From: Chlorobaculum sp. 24CR
GTDB lineage: Bacteria > Bacteroidota > Chlorobiia > Chlorobiales > Chlorobiaceae
Assembly: GCF_004118635.1 (NCBI RefSeq)
Contig: NZ_SDGU01000052.1
Location: 1-64,000 of the forward strand
Length of the DNA: 64,000 bases
Reading direction: 5' to 3'
Shown: in pieces, positions 45,722 through 55,262 of the stretch
How the letters are laid out: every line of letters starts with the position of its first letter
Numbering within the stretch: the stretch's first letter is position 1
Position numbers and translations under genes: made by a program
The notes under the pieces: model-generated
Databases searched by the model: none
What the model saw: the letters and a program-made list of their open reading frames with translations, nothing else
Told to the model about the DNA's origin: nothing

Positions 45722-46357
45722 ATGAGTTATACCATGAATGCGGCGGAGTTCAATGAGAAGATCATGAAGGGCCATTTCCGCAAAATCTATCCCGTCATTG
45801 CCGCCCAGATTGTCGAGCGGACTGGCGTGACCTCCGGGCGCTGCATCGATCTTGGCGGCGGGCCGGGGATGCTCGGCGTCTGCATCGCTAAAATCACCGC
45901 GCTGAAGGTGACGGTGGTCGATCTCATGCCGGAGTGCGTCGAGCTGGCTCGCGAGAACAGCGCCGAAGAGAGCGTCGGGGATCGGGTCGATGCCGTGGTG
46001 GGCGTTGCCGAGGCGCTGCCGTTCGATGACGGTTCGGTCGATCTTGTCGTCAGCCGGGGTTCGATCTTTTTTTGGCAGGATCAGCAGCAGGGGCTTGCCG
46101 AGGTGTATCGCGTTTTGCGGCCCGGCGGCTGGGCGTGGATCGGCGGCGGCTTCGGCACGGCGGAGCTGCTCCGCGAAATCGAGGCGGCCATGGCGGACGA
46201 CCCGGAGTGGAGCCGCAAGCGCAAGGAGCGCATGAGGCAGAACCCGCCGGAGCACTTCCGCGCCATGCTCCAGCGGCGCGGCATCAAGGGCGTCGTCGAG
46301 CATCAGGAGGCCGGAACCTGGATCATTTTCCGCAAACCTGCGGAGGCGGAAGCATGA
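45722..46357 (+). CDS. Class I SAM-dependent methyltransferase
   Basis: A 211-residue methyltransferase with the SAM-binding motif CIDLGGGPGMLGV near residue 41, a VVDLMPE acidic end near 65, and LVVSRGSIFFWQD near 109. It sits between the ABC ATPase and the binding-protein gene and overlaps the latter by 4 bp (ATGA). Its place suggests a part in chelate processing or synthesis; the substrate is unknown. Confidence 0.85.
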   Translation: MSYTMNAAEFNEKIMKGHFRKIYPVIAAQIVERTGVTSGRCIDLGGGPGMLGVCIAKITALKVTVVDLMPECVELARENSAEESVGDRVDAVVGVAEALPFDDGSVDLVVSRGSIFFWQDQQQGLAEVYRVLRPGGWAWIGGGFGTAELLREIEAAMADDPEWSRKRKERMRQNPPEHFRAMLQRRGIKGVVEHQEAGTWIIFRKPAEAEA

Positions 46358-47472
46358 GAGCCGCATCGATGCGCATCTTCCGGCTGATCCTGCCGCTCTT
46401 CCTTATCCTGTTCGCCGCCTGTCAGCCCTCCGGCGAAAAGCCCGCAGCCGACACGCGCGAGGTGGTCGATATGGCGGGGCGGCGCATGAGGGTTCCCGTC
46501 ACGATCGAGCGCGCCTACGCGACGCGCCCTGGCAGTGTGACGCTCTACGCCGTCGCGCCCGACCTGATGGTGAACCGTTCGCTCTGGATGACCGACGGTG
46601 CGGAGCGCTTCATGAGTTCCGCCTACCTCAAACTGCCTTTCTCCGACGGCTCGTCCGAGGAGATCGTGCGCCTGCATCCCGACGTTATCATCTCCTACTT
46701 TTCGATCAACCCGCAGAGCATCAACCAGGCCGACCGGCTCAGTCAGCGAACCGGCGTTCCGGTCTTCATGGTCGATATGGAGATGCAGCGCTACCCCGAA
46801 GCGTTCGCGGCGATGGGCGAGCTGCTGGGCCGTCAGGAGCAGGCAGCCAGGATGGGCGCATACCTCGAAAAGCGGCTGCTGCCGGTCTTCGCCAAAGCGG
46901 CTCAGATTCCCGCGAGCCAGCGGAAGCGGGTCTATTACGCCGAGGGCAATCGCGGCCTGAACACCGACCCCAGCGGCTCGTTCCACAGCCAGATCATTGA
47001 CCTCGTCGGCGCGACCAACGTCGCCCAGGTGAGCCTCTTCTCCGGCAAGGGGATGAGCGCCGTCTCGATGGAGCAGGTGCTGCAATGGAATCCGGACATC
47101 GTGATCGTCTGGACGGGCATGGGCGCGTCGATGACGACGTTTCGCGCCATCACCGGCGATCCGCTCTGGCAGCGGGTTCCTGCCGTCCGCGAGGGGCGGA
47201 TCCACCAGATTCCGTTCCTGCCCTTCGGCTGGTTCGACCGTCCGCCGGGCACGAACCGGATCCTCGGCGCATTGTGGCTGGCGCAGCTTCTCTATCCCGA
47301 TCTGTACCACATCGATCTCGAAGCCGCCGCGCGGGAGTACTTCAGCGTTTTTTTTCACCGCGACCTGACCGACGCCGAGCTGCGCGAGGTGCTGCATCCG
47401 CTCGCCTTGCCGGGCGTGGATCGGCGTGAGGTCGCCAATAAACTATCGGGACATGATGAAGCCAGTCGATAG
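46354..47472 (+). CDS. FecB/BtuF-type substrate-binding lipoprotein
   Basis: The 372-residue protein has a lipoprotein signal with FAAC lipobox, then VVDMAGRRMRVPVTIERAYATRPGS, the usual domain start, VRLHPDVIISYF near 105 and a second lobe with WNPDIVIVWTG near 245. The family binds siderophores, heme or cobalamin. It completes the ABC system with 43650 and 44645 and is coupled to the methyltransferase. The long C-terminal part PDLYHIDLEAAAREYFSVFFH is typical of a subgroup of iron-complex binders. Confidence 0.9.
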   Translation: MRAASMRIFRLILPLFLILFAACQPSGEKPAADTREVVDMAGRRMRVPVTIERAYATRPGSVTLYAVAPDLMVNRSLWMTDGAERFMSSAYLKLPFSDGSSEEIVRLHPDVIISYFSINPQSINQADRLSQRTGVPVFMVDMEMQRYPEAFAAMGELLGRQEQAARMGAYLEKRLLPVFAKAAQIPASQRKRVYYAEGNRGLNTDPSGSFHSQIIDLVGATNVAQVSLFSGKGMSAVSMEQVLQWNPDIVIVWTGMGASMTTFRAITGDPLWQRVPAVREGRIHQIPFLPFGWFDRPPGTNRILGALWLAQLLYPDLYHIDLEAAAREYFSVFFHRDLTDAELREVLHPLALPGVDRREVANKLSGHDEASR

Positions 47473-47706
47473 CGTGGGCCAGGGACGGCAACCTCCTCGC
47501 GGTGTGCCGCCCGCCGCCGCTTCATCGCCGCAGCACGGGCAACGGTGTGCCGCGCATCAAAAAAGGGGCGAACCGGTGTGTTTGCTCGCGTACGCTGCTA
47601 CGGAGAGAGAAATCAATTCTGTCGCGTGCGCCGATGATCTGTCGTGAATCCCGATACATCGGCCTGATTTTTTATCTATCGTTATAACAATAAAAACATA
47701 TCGAAC

Positions 47707-49761
47707 ATGAACATGCTGAATTCCCGATCCTGCCGGATTCTTATGACGGCGGTCATCATCGGCTCCGCAAACTCACAGGCTCTGGCCGCTGATGATTTTA
47801 CGAACTGGACGGCTGACGAAATCGTCATCACCGCGACCCGAACTGAAAACCCCGTCTCCAAACTCCCGATGGCAGTTGAGGTCATTACCCGCGAGCAGAT
47901 TGCGGAGAGTGGCGCGCTGAACCTCGCCGACGTGCTTGCCGAGGCGGAGGATGTCAACGCGCTCGAACCGGTGAACGGGCGGATCGGCGTGGCGAAATTG
48001 CGTGGTCTCGACAGCAGCCTGACGCTCGTGCTTATCGACGGCTACCGGTTGCAGTCCGGGTTTCAGGGCTACTCCGATCTTCGTGAAATTCCGGCGGGCA
48101 TGATCGAGCGTATCGAAATCGTCAGAGGTTCCGGCTCGGCGCTCTACGGCAGCGATGCTGTCGGTGGCGTCATCAACGTCATCACGCGCAAGCCGACCAA
48201 AGAGCTGCACGGCGGCCTGTCGGTTTCCGGAGGGGGGAGCCGTTACGGCGAGGCGGGCACCGTCGAGAGCGATGGATGGCTGAGCGGATCGGCGGGAAAG
48301 CTCGGCTATGTGGTGGCCGGAACCTACTACAATCGCGACCGGTATGATCGCGACAAGTCCGACCTCATGACCGATGGCGACGACCGTCGCATCGCCTCCG
48401 GATCGGCCTCGCTGACCTACGACCTGACGCCGGGCGTGAAACTGACCGGCGGGATCGTCTATGCCGACAATTCGCTTGACGGTATCCGCACGCAAACGTC
48501 GGGTGATTTCGACCGGTGGGTGGACAGCGACCGCCTGCTCGTTCATGTCGGGGCCGAGATAAAAACCGGCGAGGAGTCGAACCTTTCGTTGCAGGTTGCC
48601 AGAAGCACCTACGACTGGTCGTCACTCATGGACAACCTCAACGGCGTACCGGTGATTACCTCGTCCACCGCTTCCGGAACGACCACAACGACGGCAACGA
48701 CAACCACCACGCGAACGAAGGTGTCGCAGGATTACGACCAGTTCGATGCGCGCTGGACGGGCCGGTTCGCCGATCATCATCGCCTGACTGCCGGAGTCGA
48801 ATACCGCACGGAAGAGCGCACGGATTCGGGCAGCACCGTCACGACAAAGGTGGTCACCAAAACCGGGGCGGTCAACAGCGGGCCAACAACAATGGTGACG
48901 CCAGACAAGACGGATAGTTCGCACGATGTCGATAATCTCGGTCTCTATTTCCAGGATGAGTTCACCGGCCTGAAACCGTTGTCGATCATCGCCGGAGTGC
49001 GGTACGACGACCACTCGGATTTTGGTTCCGAGTTCAGCCCCAAGGTCGCGGCGCTGTTGCCCATCAGTTCGCACATCAAACTGCGGGCTTCGTATGGAGA
49101 GGGCTTCCGCGCTCCTTCGATCTACGAACTCTGCACCGGTTCTCTGACGACAAAAAAAAGCATCGTGCAGTCGAATCCGAACCTCGAAGCCGAGACCTCG
49201 CAGACGTTTGAAATCGGTTCGGATTATACCAATGGCAGGTTCAAAGCCAGCGTGACGGCGTTCCGCAACGAGGTCAGAAACATGATTTCGCAGGTGCAGA
49301 TTGGCGTTGATAACGGGATTCCGGTTAATCAGTACCAGAACATTTCAAGGGCGATGACGAGAGGTATCGAAATCAATGCTTCGATGAAACTCTCCTCTGC
49401 GATTTCCATATCTGACCGGGTCAGCTTTCTCGATTCCGAGGATATGAGCACAGGGAAGGTGCTGCTCTACGTTCCGGATATTGCCAATGTTTTCCGGCTC
49501 GATTACCTGAATGGCAGGTTGGCGCTGAAAGGCAATATCAGGATCATCACCACCGGCACGCAGCACGTTTCCGATATCGAGAAGATTTCGGGCTACACGC
49601 TCGTCAACGGCTACCTCTCGAAAAGGGTCGCCCGCAACACCGAGCTGTTTGTCGGAGTCGATAACCTCTTCAACGACGACGCCAACGCCGCTTACGGCAA
49701 CAACGAAGGTTCCGGCGCAATGGGCACGTATTATTATGGCGGCCTGAATTTTAAACTGTAA
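47707..49761 (+). CDS. TonB-dependent outer-membrane receptor 2 (BtuB/Cir-like)
   Basis: A 684-residue receptor. Signal peptide to about residue 27 (SQALAAD), TonB box [11 protein letters not shown] near 38, plug with [19 protein letters not shown] and [18 protein letters not shown] near 140, and a C-terminal barrel ending [10 protein letters not shown]. It follows the FecB gene by 234 bp, with no direct sign of coupling. Repeated Thr residues (about 318-333) mark a surface loop. The substrate is unknown. Confidence 0.92.
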   Translation: MNMLNSRSCRILMTAVIIGSANSQALAADDFTNWTADEIVITATRTENPVSKLPMAVEVITREQIAESGALNLADVLAEAEDVNALEPVNGRIGVAKLRGLDSSLTLVLIDGYRLQSGFQGYSDLREIPAGMIERIEIVRGSGSALYGSDAVGGVINVITRKPTKELHGGLSVSGGGSRYGEAGTVESDGWLSGSAGKLGYVVAGTYYNRDRYDRDKSDLMTDGDDRRIASGSASLTYDLTPGVKLTGGIVYADNSLDGIRTQTSGDFDRWVDSDRLLVHVGAEIKTGEESNLSLQVARSTYDWSSLMDNLNGVPVITSSTASGTTTTTATTTTTRTKVSQDYDQFDARWTGRFADHHRLTAGVEYRTEERTDSGSTVTTKVVTKTGAVNSGPTTMVTPDKTDSSHDVDNLGLYFQDEFTGLKPLSIIAGVRYDDHSDFGSEFSPKVAALLPISSHIKLRASYGEGFRAPSIYELCTGSLTTKKSIVQSNPNLEAETSQTFEIGSDYTNGRFKASVTAFRNEVRNMISQVQIGVDNGIPVNQYQNISRAMTRGIEINASMKLSSAISISDRVSFLDSEDMSTGKVLLYVPDIANVFRLDYLNGRLALKGNIRIITTGTQHVSDIEKISGYTLVNGYLSKRVARNTELFVGVDNLFNDDANAAYGNNEGSGAMGTYYYGGLNFKL

Positions 49762-49771
49762 TGATTGTCCA

Positions 49772-50302
49772 ATGACGATGAAAAAAAAGTTCAGCGCTTT
49801 TCTGCTGCTGAGTCTCATCGCTCTTCCCGGCAGGCTGCATGGAGAAACCGTGCAGTCCGGCTCTGGCGAGATCAAGATTTTCGGGCTGGTGGAGCATCCG
49901 TTGACGCTCTCCCTCGAATCGCTCAGGCGGATGAAGGTCGTCGAGAAAGGGGAGTCGGCGATTGTCTGCGATTCCGGCCAGACAAGGCAGACGATGAAAA
50001 GCTTTAAAGGCGTGTTGTTGCGCGACATTGTCGACTCGGCCAAAGTGGCGATGCCCAACCCTCGCCAGCGGGGCGAGTACTACGCGCTCGTGCGCTCGGC
50101 GGACGACTACAACGTGATGTTCACGATGAACGAGTTGCGCTATGGCATGGCTGGCGAAGCCACATGGCTGGTGTTTGAGGAGAACGGCAAGCCGCTCGAA
50201 AAACGCGGCCCGTTCGTGATCTTCTGCGACAACGACCACGCCAACGGCCCGCGCCACGTGAAAATGGTCAAAAGCATCGAAGTCTCGAAAGTCACGCCGT
50301 AA
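49772..50302 (+). CDS. Secreted sulfite-oxidase-fold domain protein
   Basis: A 176-residue secreted protein with a signal peptide ([14 protein letters not shown]) and a domain resembling the Mo-binding fold of sulfite oxidases ([45 protein letters not shown]). The Cys that ligates Mo in true enzymes is not in its usual place; a Cys sits in VCDSGQ. Such small members occur near TonB receptors and may bind a ligand instead of catalysing. It starts 10 bp after receptor 2. Confidence 0.68.
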   Translation: MTMKKKFSAFLLLSLIALPGRLHGETVQSGSGEIKIFGLVEHPLTLSLESLRRMKVVEKGESAIVCDSGQTRQTMKSFKGVLLRDIVDSAKVAMPNPRQRGEYYALVRSADDYNVMFTMNELRYGMAGEATWLVFEENGKPLEKRGPFVIFCDNDHANGPRHVKMVKSIEVSKVTP

Positions 50303-50420
50303 CTGATTGATTCAGGGAGTATCTCAGCCATTCCGGCTGCTGTCAGGACGGCGGCTTCATCGTAAAGTCCGCCATTCCTGAAGAGCCGGAATCGTGAATC
50401 GGTTCAGAGCAGAGTCGGTG

Positions 50421-51062
50421 TTACTCCGCCATCTCCATCTTCTTGCGCGTACGGCGCAGATTGCCGAACATCAGCAGCGAGCCGACGCCGACAAGCGCCA
50501 GCGTACCAGGTTCGGGAACGGCTTCAACGGTGCCGTTAAAGGTATAGTCGTTGACGCTGAAGGTGCCGACTCCAGAATTATAACCATAAAGGCGAAACTC
50601 AATAGGGTCTGTCAGATGCTGGAACTGCGAAGCGGTCAGGTCGATTGTCGTGCCTGTTGCTGTTGGCGAACCAATGTTTGTCGTGAACCCATCAATGCTT
50701 GACCTGAACGCGAAAGATGTTGGCCCGGTGGACGATCTCTGGGCGTGATATTCAAAACTGTCGATGTTGATCCGGTAGCCAGCGTTCGCATCCAGAGTGA
50801 AGGTGAAATAATCGTCGGCGTTAAATACATCCGACCACCCACTTGCATTATAACGATCATCACCGATTTTTCCCGATATGCCGGAGCCTTGCCCGATTCC
50901 TGTCGCTGAGATGTTTGACGTTACGAACAGGTTTGCGGTGTAAGGATTTTCAAGGCCCGGGTCATCACCGGTTATGTCGTTGTGGCTGATGACGGCAGCA
51001 TTTGCGCCTGTCCACGACAGGGTGGTAAACAAAATGCCGATAGCTGTTGCTTTGGCTTTCAT
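50421..51062 (-). CDS. PEP-CTERM-sorted secreted protein
   Basis: A 213-residue protein with an N-terminal signal peptide (ILFTTLSWTGANAA), a beta-rich middle with no family recognised, and a C-terminal PEP-CTERM signal: VPEPGTLALVGVGSLLMFG followed by basic RRTRKK. Such proteins are processed by exosortases and exported to the surface or into exopolysaccharide. No exosortase gene is seen in the window. The gene is divergent from the radical SAM gene. Confidence 0.8.
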   Translation of the reverse strand: MKAKATAIGILFTTLSWTGANAAVISHNDITGDDPGLENPYTANLFVTSNISATGIGQGSGISGKIGDDRYNASGWSDVFNADDYFTFTLDANAGYRINIDSFEYHAQRSSTGPTSFAFRSSIDGFTTNIGSPTATGTTIDLTASQFQHLTDPIEFRLYGYNSGVGTFSVNDYTFNGTVEAVPEPGTLALVGVGSLLMFGNLRRTRKKMEMAE

Positions 51063-51349
51063 GATTTTTTTCTCCGTTTGGCTTGTAGGGGTAAAGGGGT
51101 TCCCGAACGGGAGGGGTGTATATGCGAAAATTTGGGGTATCGCACTGTGTAATGTAGTTGTTTATGACGTACATAGCAACGTCACATCGGCGAAATTGTC
51201 GAGATTTTCCGCAAAAAAACCGCGTGAATTTTCAGCATGTGGCATCTTCGCAAACCCTGCCCGAAGGAACCTTTTTCATCGGTAAAGACTTGTTCGATGA
51301 AAGGTTGCCGTCAAGGCATCAACATGTTACAGCCGGGGAGGAACAAACG

Positions 51350-52489
51350 ATGGCATCGTGCATCAACGATCATCTGAAGCGGTACGGCGGTCTGGCCGTG
51401 GGCCGCGAGGAGGAGCAGAAGCGGTACTTCGAGGAGCGGCGGCTCTATGCGCTGCAAATCGAGACCACCGACGCCTGCCAGCAGGGGTGCATTTTCTGCT
51501 ACGCCGGTTCGACGCCGCGCGAACGCAACGGGCTGAGGTCGGATGAAATCCGGGGCCTGCTGCGTGACGCGGCGGCGCTGGAAATCCGGGCCATTGACTG
51601 GCTCGGCGGCGATCCACTCCTCCGTCCGGACTGGTACGAGCTGATGCAGTACGCCCGCTCGCTGGGGCTGGTCAACAACGTCTGGACGAGCGGTCTGCCG
51701 CTGCAAGACAGGGAGATCGCGGCCCGTGTGCACGAGGTGAGCGAAGGCGGTTTTGTTTCGGTGCATGTCGATTCCATCACGCCGGAGGTTTACGCGAAGC
51801 TGCATCGCGGCGGCAATCCGCACTTCATCGCCGCTATCGTCGAAGGGGTCGATAACCTGCTCGCGCTCGGCAAGCCCGCCGACATGATGATTAACTGCAT
51901 CACCTACACGTCGTTGCAGGGGCCGGACGACGCGATCAAAACCATGCGCTGGTGGTTCCGCGAGAAGGGGCTGCGCACCTGCCTGACCATGTTCAATCCC
52001 GCAGGCATGGGCGCGGAGTTGCGCTCGCTGGAGCCGGGTCTCGACGAGGTGCAGCGGGTTTATACGGAGCGCGACCGCATCAACTACGGCGACGACAACA
52101 TCTCTATCGCCGCGATGGATACCGACAAATACTACTGCGGCACAATGGCCACCGTGACCTTCACCGGTGACGTAACGCCGTGCTCGGTGATCCGCGACGG
52201 CGTGGCCAACATCCGCACGACGCCGTTTCGCGAAATCATCGCCAACCATCTCGACACGCTCGTGCACGCCGCGCTGCACGATGTGCAGAACCTGCCGACC
52301 CCGTGCAACGAGTGCGTCAACAACGCGCACTGCTGGGGCTGCCGGGCCAGCGCCTACAACTACAGCGGCGACGCTGACGGCCTCGATCCGAAGTGCTGGC
52401 TCGTCCGTGCAGGCCAAGCGTCAGATTATTACTCTGGTGATAATGAATCGAAAAGATTTCCAGATAAAGAAATTGGGCTAAAGTCCTGA
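51350..52489 (+). CDS. Radical SAM/SPASM-domain protein
   Basis: The 379-residue product has the radical SAM motif TTDACQQGCIFCYAG near residue 43 (CxxxCxxC) and a SPASM-type C-terminal Cys cluster (CGTMATVTFTGDVTPCS; CNECVNNAHCWGCRAS; PKC) for auxiliary Fe-S clusters. Such enzymes modify peptides, tetrapyrroles or cofactors. A GGGGAGGA site precedes the ATG at 51350. Its last residues run into REP element C, which supplies the stop codon. A methyltransferase follows. The substrate is unknown. Confidence 0.85.
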   Translation: MASCINDHLKRYGGLAVGREEEQKRYFEERRLYALQIETTDACQQGCIFCYAGSTPRERNGLRSDEIRGLLRDAAALEIRAIDWLGGDPLLRPDWYELMQYARSLGLVNNVWTSGLPLQDREIAARVHEVSEGGFVSVHVDSITPEVYAKLHRGGNPHFIAAIVEGVDNLLALGKPADMMINCITYTSLQGPDDAIKTMRWWFREKGLRTCLTMFNPAGMGAELRSLEPGLDEVQRVYTERDRINYGDDNISIAAMDTDKYYCGTMATVTFTGDVTPCSVIRDGVANIRTTPFREIIANHLDTLVHAALHDVQNLPTPCNECVNNAHCWGCRASAYNYSGDADGLDPKCWLVRAGQASDYYSGDNESKRFPDKEIGLKS

Positions 52490-52540
52490 TTTATTTTGTT
52501 TTATCCGTAAACCCCGGGCTAAAGTCCGGGGCAATTGTTG
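52473..52540 (+). repeat. REP-like two-hairpin element C
   Basis: TTGGGCTAAAGTCC...CCCCGGGCTAAAGTCCGGGG-type hairpins with AT spacer and GCAATTGTTG, in the same orientation as A. It begins inside the end of the radical SAM gene and its early TGA ends that frame. Confidence 0.8.
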
Positions 52541-52595
52541 AAGAGTTTTCATTGCAGGAGTAATAGCTTTATTAACTCAAGAACGAGAGGTTTTT

Positions 52596-53390
52596 ATGGC
52601 GAAGCATAAACTCGATGTGACGATCGGAAGCGTCAGCGAAGTCTATGACGGCGCGGGCGGCATTCTGTGGGAGATGTTGATGGGCGAACAGATTCACGTC
52701 GGCGCGGAATCGGAAACTGACGTTCTTGCCGCAAAAGCCGGAGTCAGCGACAAGACGCACCTGCTCGACGTGTGCAGCGCACTCGGCGGTCCGGCCCGGC
52801 ATCTGGCCAAAAAGTACGGCTGCCGCGTAACCGGCCTCGACGCGACCCGGCGGATGGACGAGGAGGCCAAGCGGCGCACGAAAGAGGCGGGTCTTGACGG
52901 CGCCATCGATTACGTGCTCGGCAACGCGCTCGACATGCCGTTCCCGCAGAGCACCTTCGACGTGGTGTGGGGCCAGGACGCCTGGTGCTACATCACCGAC
53001 AAGGAGCGGCTCATCGAAGAGTGCGTCCGCGTGCTCAAACCGGGCGGCACGCTCGCCTTCACCGACTGGCTGGAGACCGGCCCGATGACCGGGGACGAAG
53101 TGACGGCGCTCAACACCTTCATGGTCTTTCCCTACATGGAGACGCTCGACGGCTACGCCGCGCTCGCCGAAGCCGCCGGACTGACGGTGATCGAAAAGGA
53201 AGACCTCTCCCCCGACTTCGCCACGCACGTTCAGGGCTACCTCGACATGGTGCAGAACGACTTCCGCCAGGCGATCATCGACAACTACGGCCAGGCGATG
53301 TACGACGCGGTCGAAGAGGGCATCACGCTCTGGCGCGACGCCTCGGCGGCAGGCAAGGTGGGCCGGGGACGATTGATCGCCCGGAAATAG
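52596..53390 (+). CDS. Class I SAM-dependent methyltransferase (sarcosine/dimethylglycine-like)
   Basis: A 264-residue methyltransferase. The MGEQIHVGAESETD start and LLDVCSALGGPARHLAKKYG near residue 55 resemble sarcosine/dimethylglycine or related N-methyltransferases; DVVWGQDAWCYI near 125 is the acidic motif. It is the last gene before a strong terminator, downstream of the radical SAM/SPASM gene, so joint work on one product is plausible. The substrate is unknown. Confidence 0.8.
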   Translation: MAKHKLDVTIGSVSEVYDGAGGILWEMLMGEQIHVGAESETDVLAAKAGVSDKTHLLDVCSALGGPARHLAKKYGCRVTGLDATRRMDEEAKRRTKEAGLDGAIDYVLGNALDMPFPQSTFDVVWGQDAWCYITDKERLIEECVRVLKPGGTLAFTDWLETGPMTGDEVTALNTFMVFPYMETLDGYAALAEAAGLTVIEKEDLSPDFATHVQGYLDMVQNDFRQAIIDNYGQAMYDAVEEGITLWRDASAAGKVGRGRLIARK

Positions 53391-53421
53391 TTAGAATGGA
53401 ACGCTGAAATATCGAGCTTGA

Positions 53422-53475
53422 GCAACCCCGCTCCGGAACTGATAGTGTGACAGTTCCGGAGCGGGGTTGCTTTTG
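53422..53475 (+). terminator. Strong intrinsic terminator after the methyltransferase gene
   Basis: GCAACCCCGCTCCGGAACTG and its exact reverse complement form a 20-bp stem with a short loop, followed by TTTTG. Confidence 0.92.
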
Positions 53476-53636
53476 TTCACATCGATCATCCTTCAGAGAT
53501 TTCCGCTTTTCGTGTGCAGGACAGCGCTTTCGTTACATCGGGTCAATTTTTGTAATGTTCCGATAAGTCAATTGGTTATTGTTTTTTGAGTCTCATTTGA
53601 AAGGTTGAATGAGCTTTTTTTTTGCCTTCTTATTTG

Positions 53637-53651
53637 TATTTAGTCTAAATA
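53637..53651. promoter_or_regulatory. 15-bp palindrome TATTTAG-T-CTAAATA, DtxR/IdeR-like operator candidate
   Basis: A perfect 7-1-7 inverted repeat upstream of the LbtU-feo genes. The TTTAGxCTAAA form is like sites of DtxR-family metal regulators. A half-site CTAAATA occurs before the ferritin gene (about 58248-58254). A DtxR-family gene is encoded at 59945-60733. Confidence 0.55.
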
Positions 53652-53725
53652 AAAATTAGGTTTCGTGAGTTTCAAGAGCCTCTGCGCGGGGCTCGCTCTC
53701 ATCAAATCCCAAATCATTCTGATCC

Positions 53726-54748
53726 ATGAATCTCTCTTTTTCCAGAACGCTTGCCCTTGCTTCGCTCTGTATGCTTTGCTCAAAAGGGCTGTATGCGGCT
53801 GAAGCGGATGGCGCGGCTTCGGGGCCGTTTGGCGACAAGCTTGCCCTCGCCGGTCTTATCGAAGTCGAAGGCTCGATTGCCGATCGCGATGGTGGCGACA
53901 CCTCCTCGAACATCATCCTTTCAACCTTCGAGCTTGGTCTCGAAGCGAAGCTGAACGACCGGGTGACCGGTTTGGCGACGCTGCTGTACGAGGAGGATGG
54001 CGACGACGAGCTGCTGGTGGACGAGGCGTTCATTCGCGTCACGCCCGCGAAGGTTCCGCTTTTTATCGAGGCTGGCCGCATCACCCAGGCGTTCGGTGAT
54101 TTTTCGACCGGCATGGTGGCCGATCCGGTGACGCTCGAACTTGCCGAAACGAAGCATCACGGCACCGTGACGCTCGGCTATGAAGAGGGGCTTTTCGGTG
54201 CGCGCGTGTCGGCGTTCAAGGCCGATGTGCAGAAGGGCGGTGACGATGCGGTCAATACCATCGTCGCCGCTTTTTGCGTGGCTGACGACGAGGGCGAGGA
54301 GCTGCGCTATCGCGTGGGGGCTTCGTGGATCAACAATATCGCGGCCACCGACTCGCTGAGCGGCGATTACGAAGCGCTCGACGGCAGCACCTCGGAGCTG
54401 GTCGGCGGCGTGGGGCTTTCGGCGATGGCGGGCTTCGGGCCGGTCGATCTGCGGGCGGAGTACATCACCGCGCTCGACGAGTTCGCCGATGGCGACCGCG
54501 CGGGGCGCAAGCCGCTCGCATGGAACCTCGAAGCTGAATACGCTATCTCGGAGCCGCTGGCCGTGACGCTGCGCTACGCGGGCGCGACCGATTTCGACGT
54601 CCGTCGGCAGTATGGCGCGACCATCGGCTACGAGTTCATGGAAAATACGGCGGTGGCGCTCGAATATCTGCGCGAAAATGGCCGTATCGATGAAGGCGTA
54701 AAGGGCGATCGCGACCTGTTTACGCTGCAACTGGCCATGGAATTCTGA
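53726..54748 (+). CDS. LbtU-family outer-membrane porin (iron/siderophore type)
   Basis: A 340-residue barrel protein: signal peptide ending LYAAEADG, then GDKLALAGLIEVEGSIADRDGG and repeated amphipathic strands ending in TLQLAMEF. It resembles the LbtU group named for the legiobactin receptor of Legionella, which lacks a TonB plug. Its location directly upstream of feoA-feoA-feoB supports a role in iron entry. Other general porin roles remain possible. Confidence 0.72.
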   Translation: MNLSFSRTLALASLCMLCSKGLYAAEADGAASGPFGDKLALAGLIEVEGSIADRDGGDTSSNIILSTFELGLEAKLNDRVTGLATLLYEEDGDDELLVDEAFIRVTPAKVPLFIEAGRITQAFGDFSTGMVADPVTLELAETKHHGTVTLGYEEGLFGARVSAFKADVQKGGDDAVNTIVAAFCVADDEGEELRYRVGASWINNIAATDSLSGDYEALDGSTSELVGGVGLSAMAGFGPVDLRAEYITALDEFADGDRAGRKPLAWNLEAEYAISEPLAVTLRYAGATDFDVRRQYGATIGYEFMENTAVALEYLRENGRIDEGVKGDRDLFTLQLAMEF

Positions 54749-54762
54749 GGAGGCGTGTGGTT

Positions 54763-55038
54763 ATGGCTCCGTTAGGAATGCTTGGCAAAGGAGAGGTTGG
54801 CGAGATCGTCAACCTCCGGCCAGGCCGGTCTCAGGCCGGCCTGCACGGTCATCGTCATCACTCGCATGGCCGGGAACATGGAAAACGGCTGGCCGAGATG
54901 GGATTTTCCGTCGGTCAGACCATTGAAATCATCGAAAACAGTCCGGGGATGCCACTGCTGGTGCGGGTACACGACAGCAAGGTGGCTATTGGCCGGGGAA
55001 TCGCCATGCGCGTCATGGTCAGGAGGATTGCATCATGA
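54763..55038 (+). CDS. feoA: FeoA-like protein 1 with His-rich insert
   Basis: A 91-residue SH3-like FeoA protein: KGEVGEIVNLRPG start, KRLAEMGFSVGQTIEIIENSP, and VAIGRGIAMRVMV end. FeoA assists FeoB in ferrous iron uptake. Unlike the second copy it has a His-rich insertion (GLHGHRHHSHGREHG) at about residues 23-37 that could bind metal. The ATG at 54763 follows GAGGAGG at 54747-54753. It overlaps the second feoA by 4 bp. Confidence 0.9.
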   Translation: MAPLGMLGKGEVGEIVNLRPGRSQAGLHGHRHHSHGREHGKRLAEMGFSVGQTIEIIENSPGMPLLVRVHDSKVAIGRGIAMRVMVRRIAS

Positions 55039-55262
55039 AATTGTCTGAACTGAAAAAAGGACAATCCGCGCGGATTGTCGCCATGCCATCGTCGGTCGGG
55101 CTGCGGAGGCGGCTGGCCGAGATGGGAATGCTGGTCGGCGAGGTTGTCCGCGTCGAGGGCGTCGCGCCGTTGGGTGATCCGGTCGAGATGACCGTTCGCC
55201 GCTACCGGCTGTCGCTGCGCAAGTCCGACATCGAGAACATCACGGTCGAGGAGGTGCGCTGA
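55035..55262 (+). CDS. feoA: FeoA-like protein 2
   Basis: A 75-residue FeoA: MKLSELKKGQSARIVAMPSS start and RRRLAEMGMLVGEVVRVEGVAP, then RRYRLSLRKSDIENI. Its ATG overlaps the first copy's stop and its stop overlaps the feoB start, so the three are translationally coupled. Confidence 0.93.
   Translation: MKLSELKKGQSARIVAMPSSVGLRRRLAEMGMLVGEVVRVEGVAPLGDPVEMTVRRYRLSLRKSDIENITVEEVR

Noticed and set aside
49772-50302. A functional periplasmic sulfite oxidase
   Set aside because: Only a single small domain is present and the Mo-ligating Cys is not in the usual position; no heme or partner subunit gene is near.
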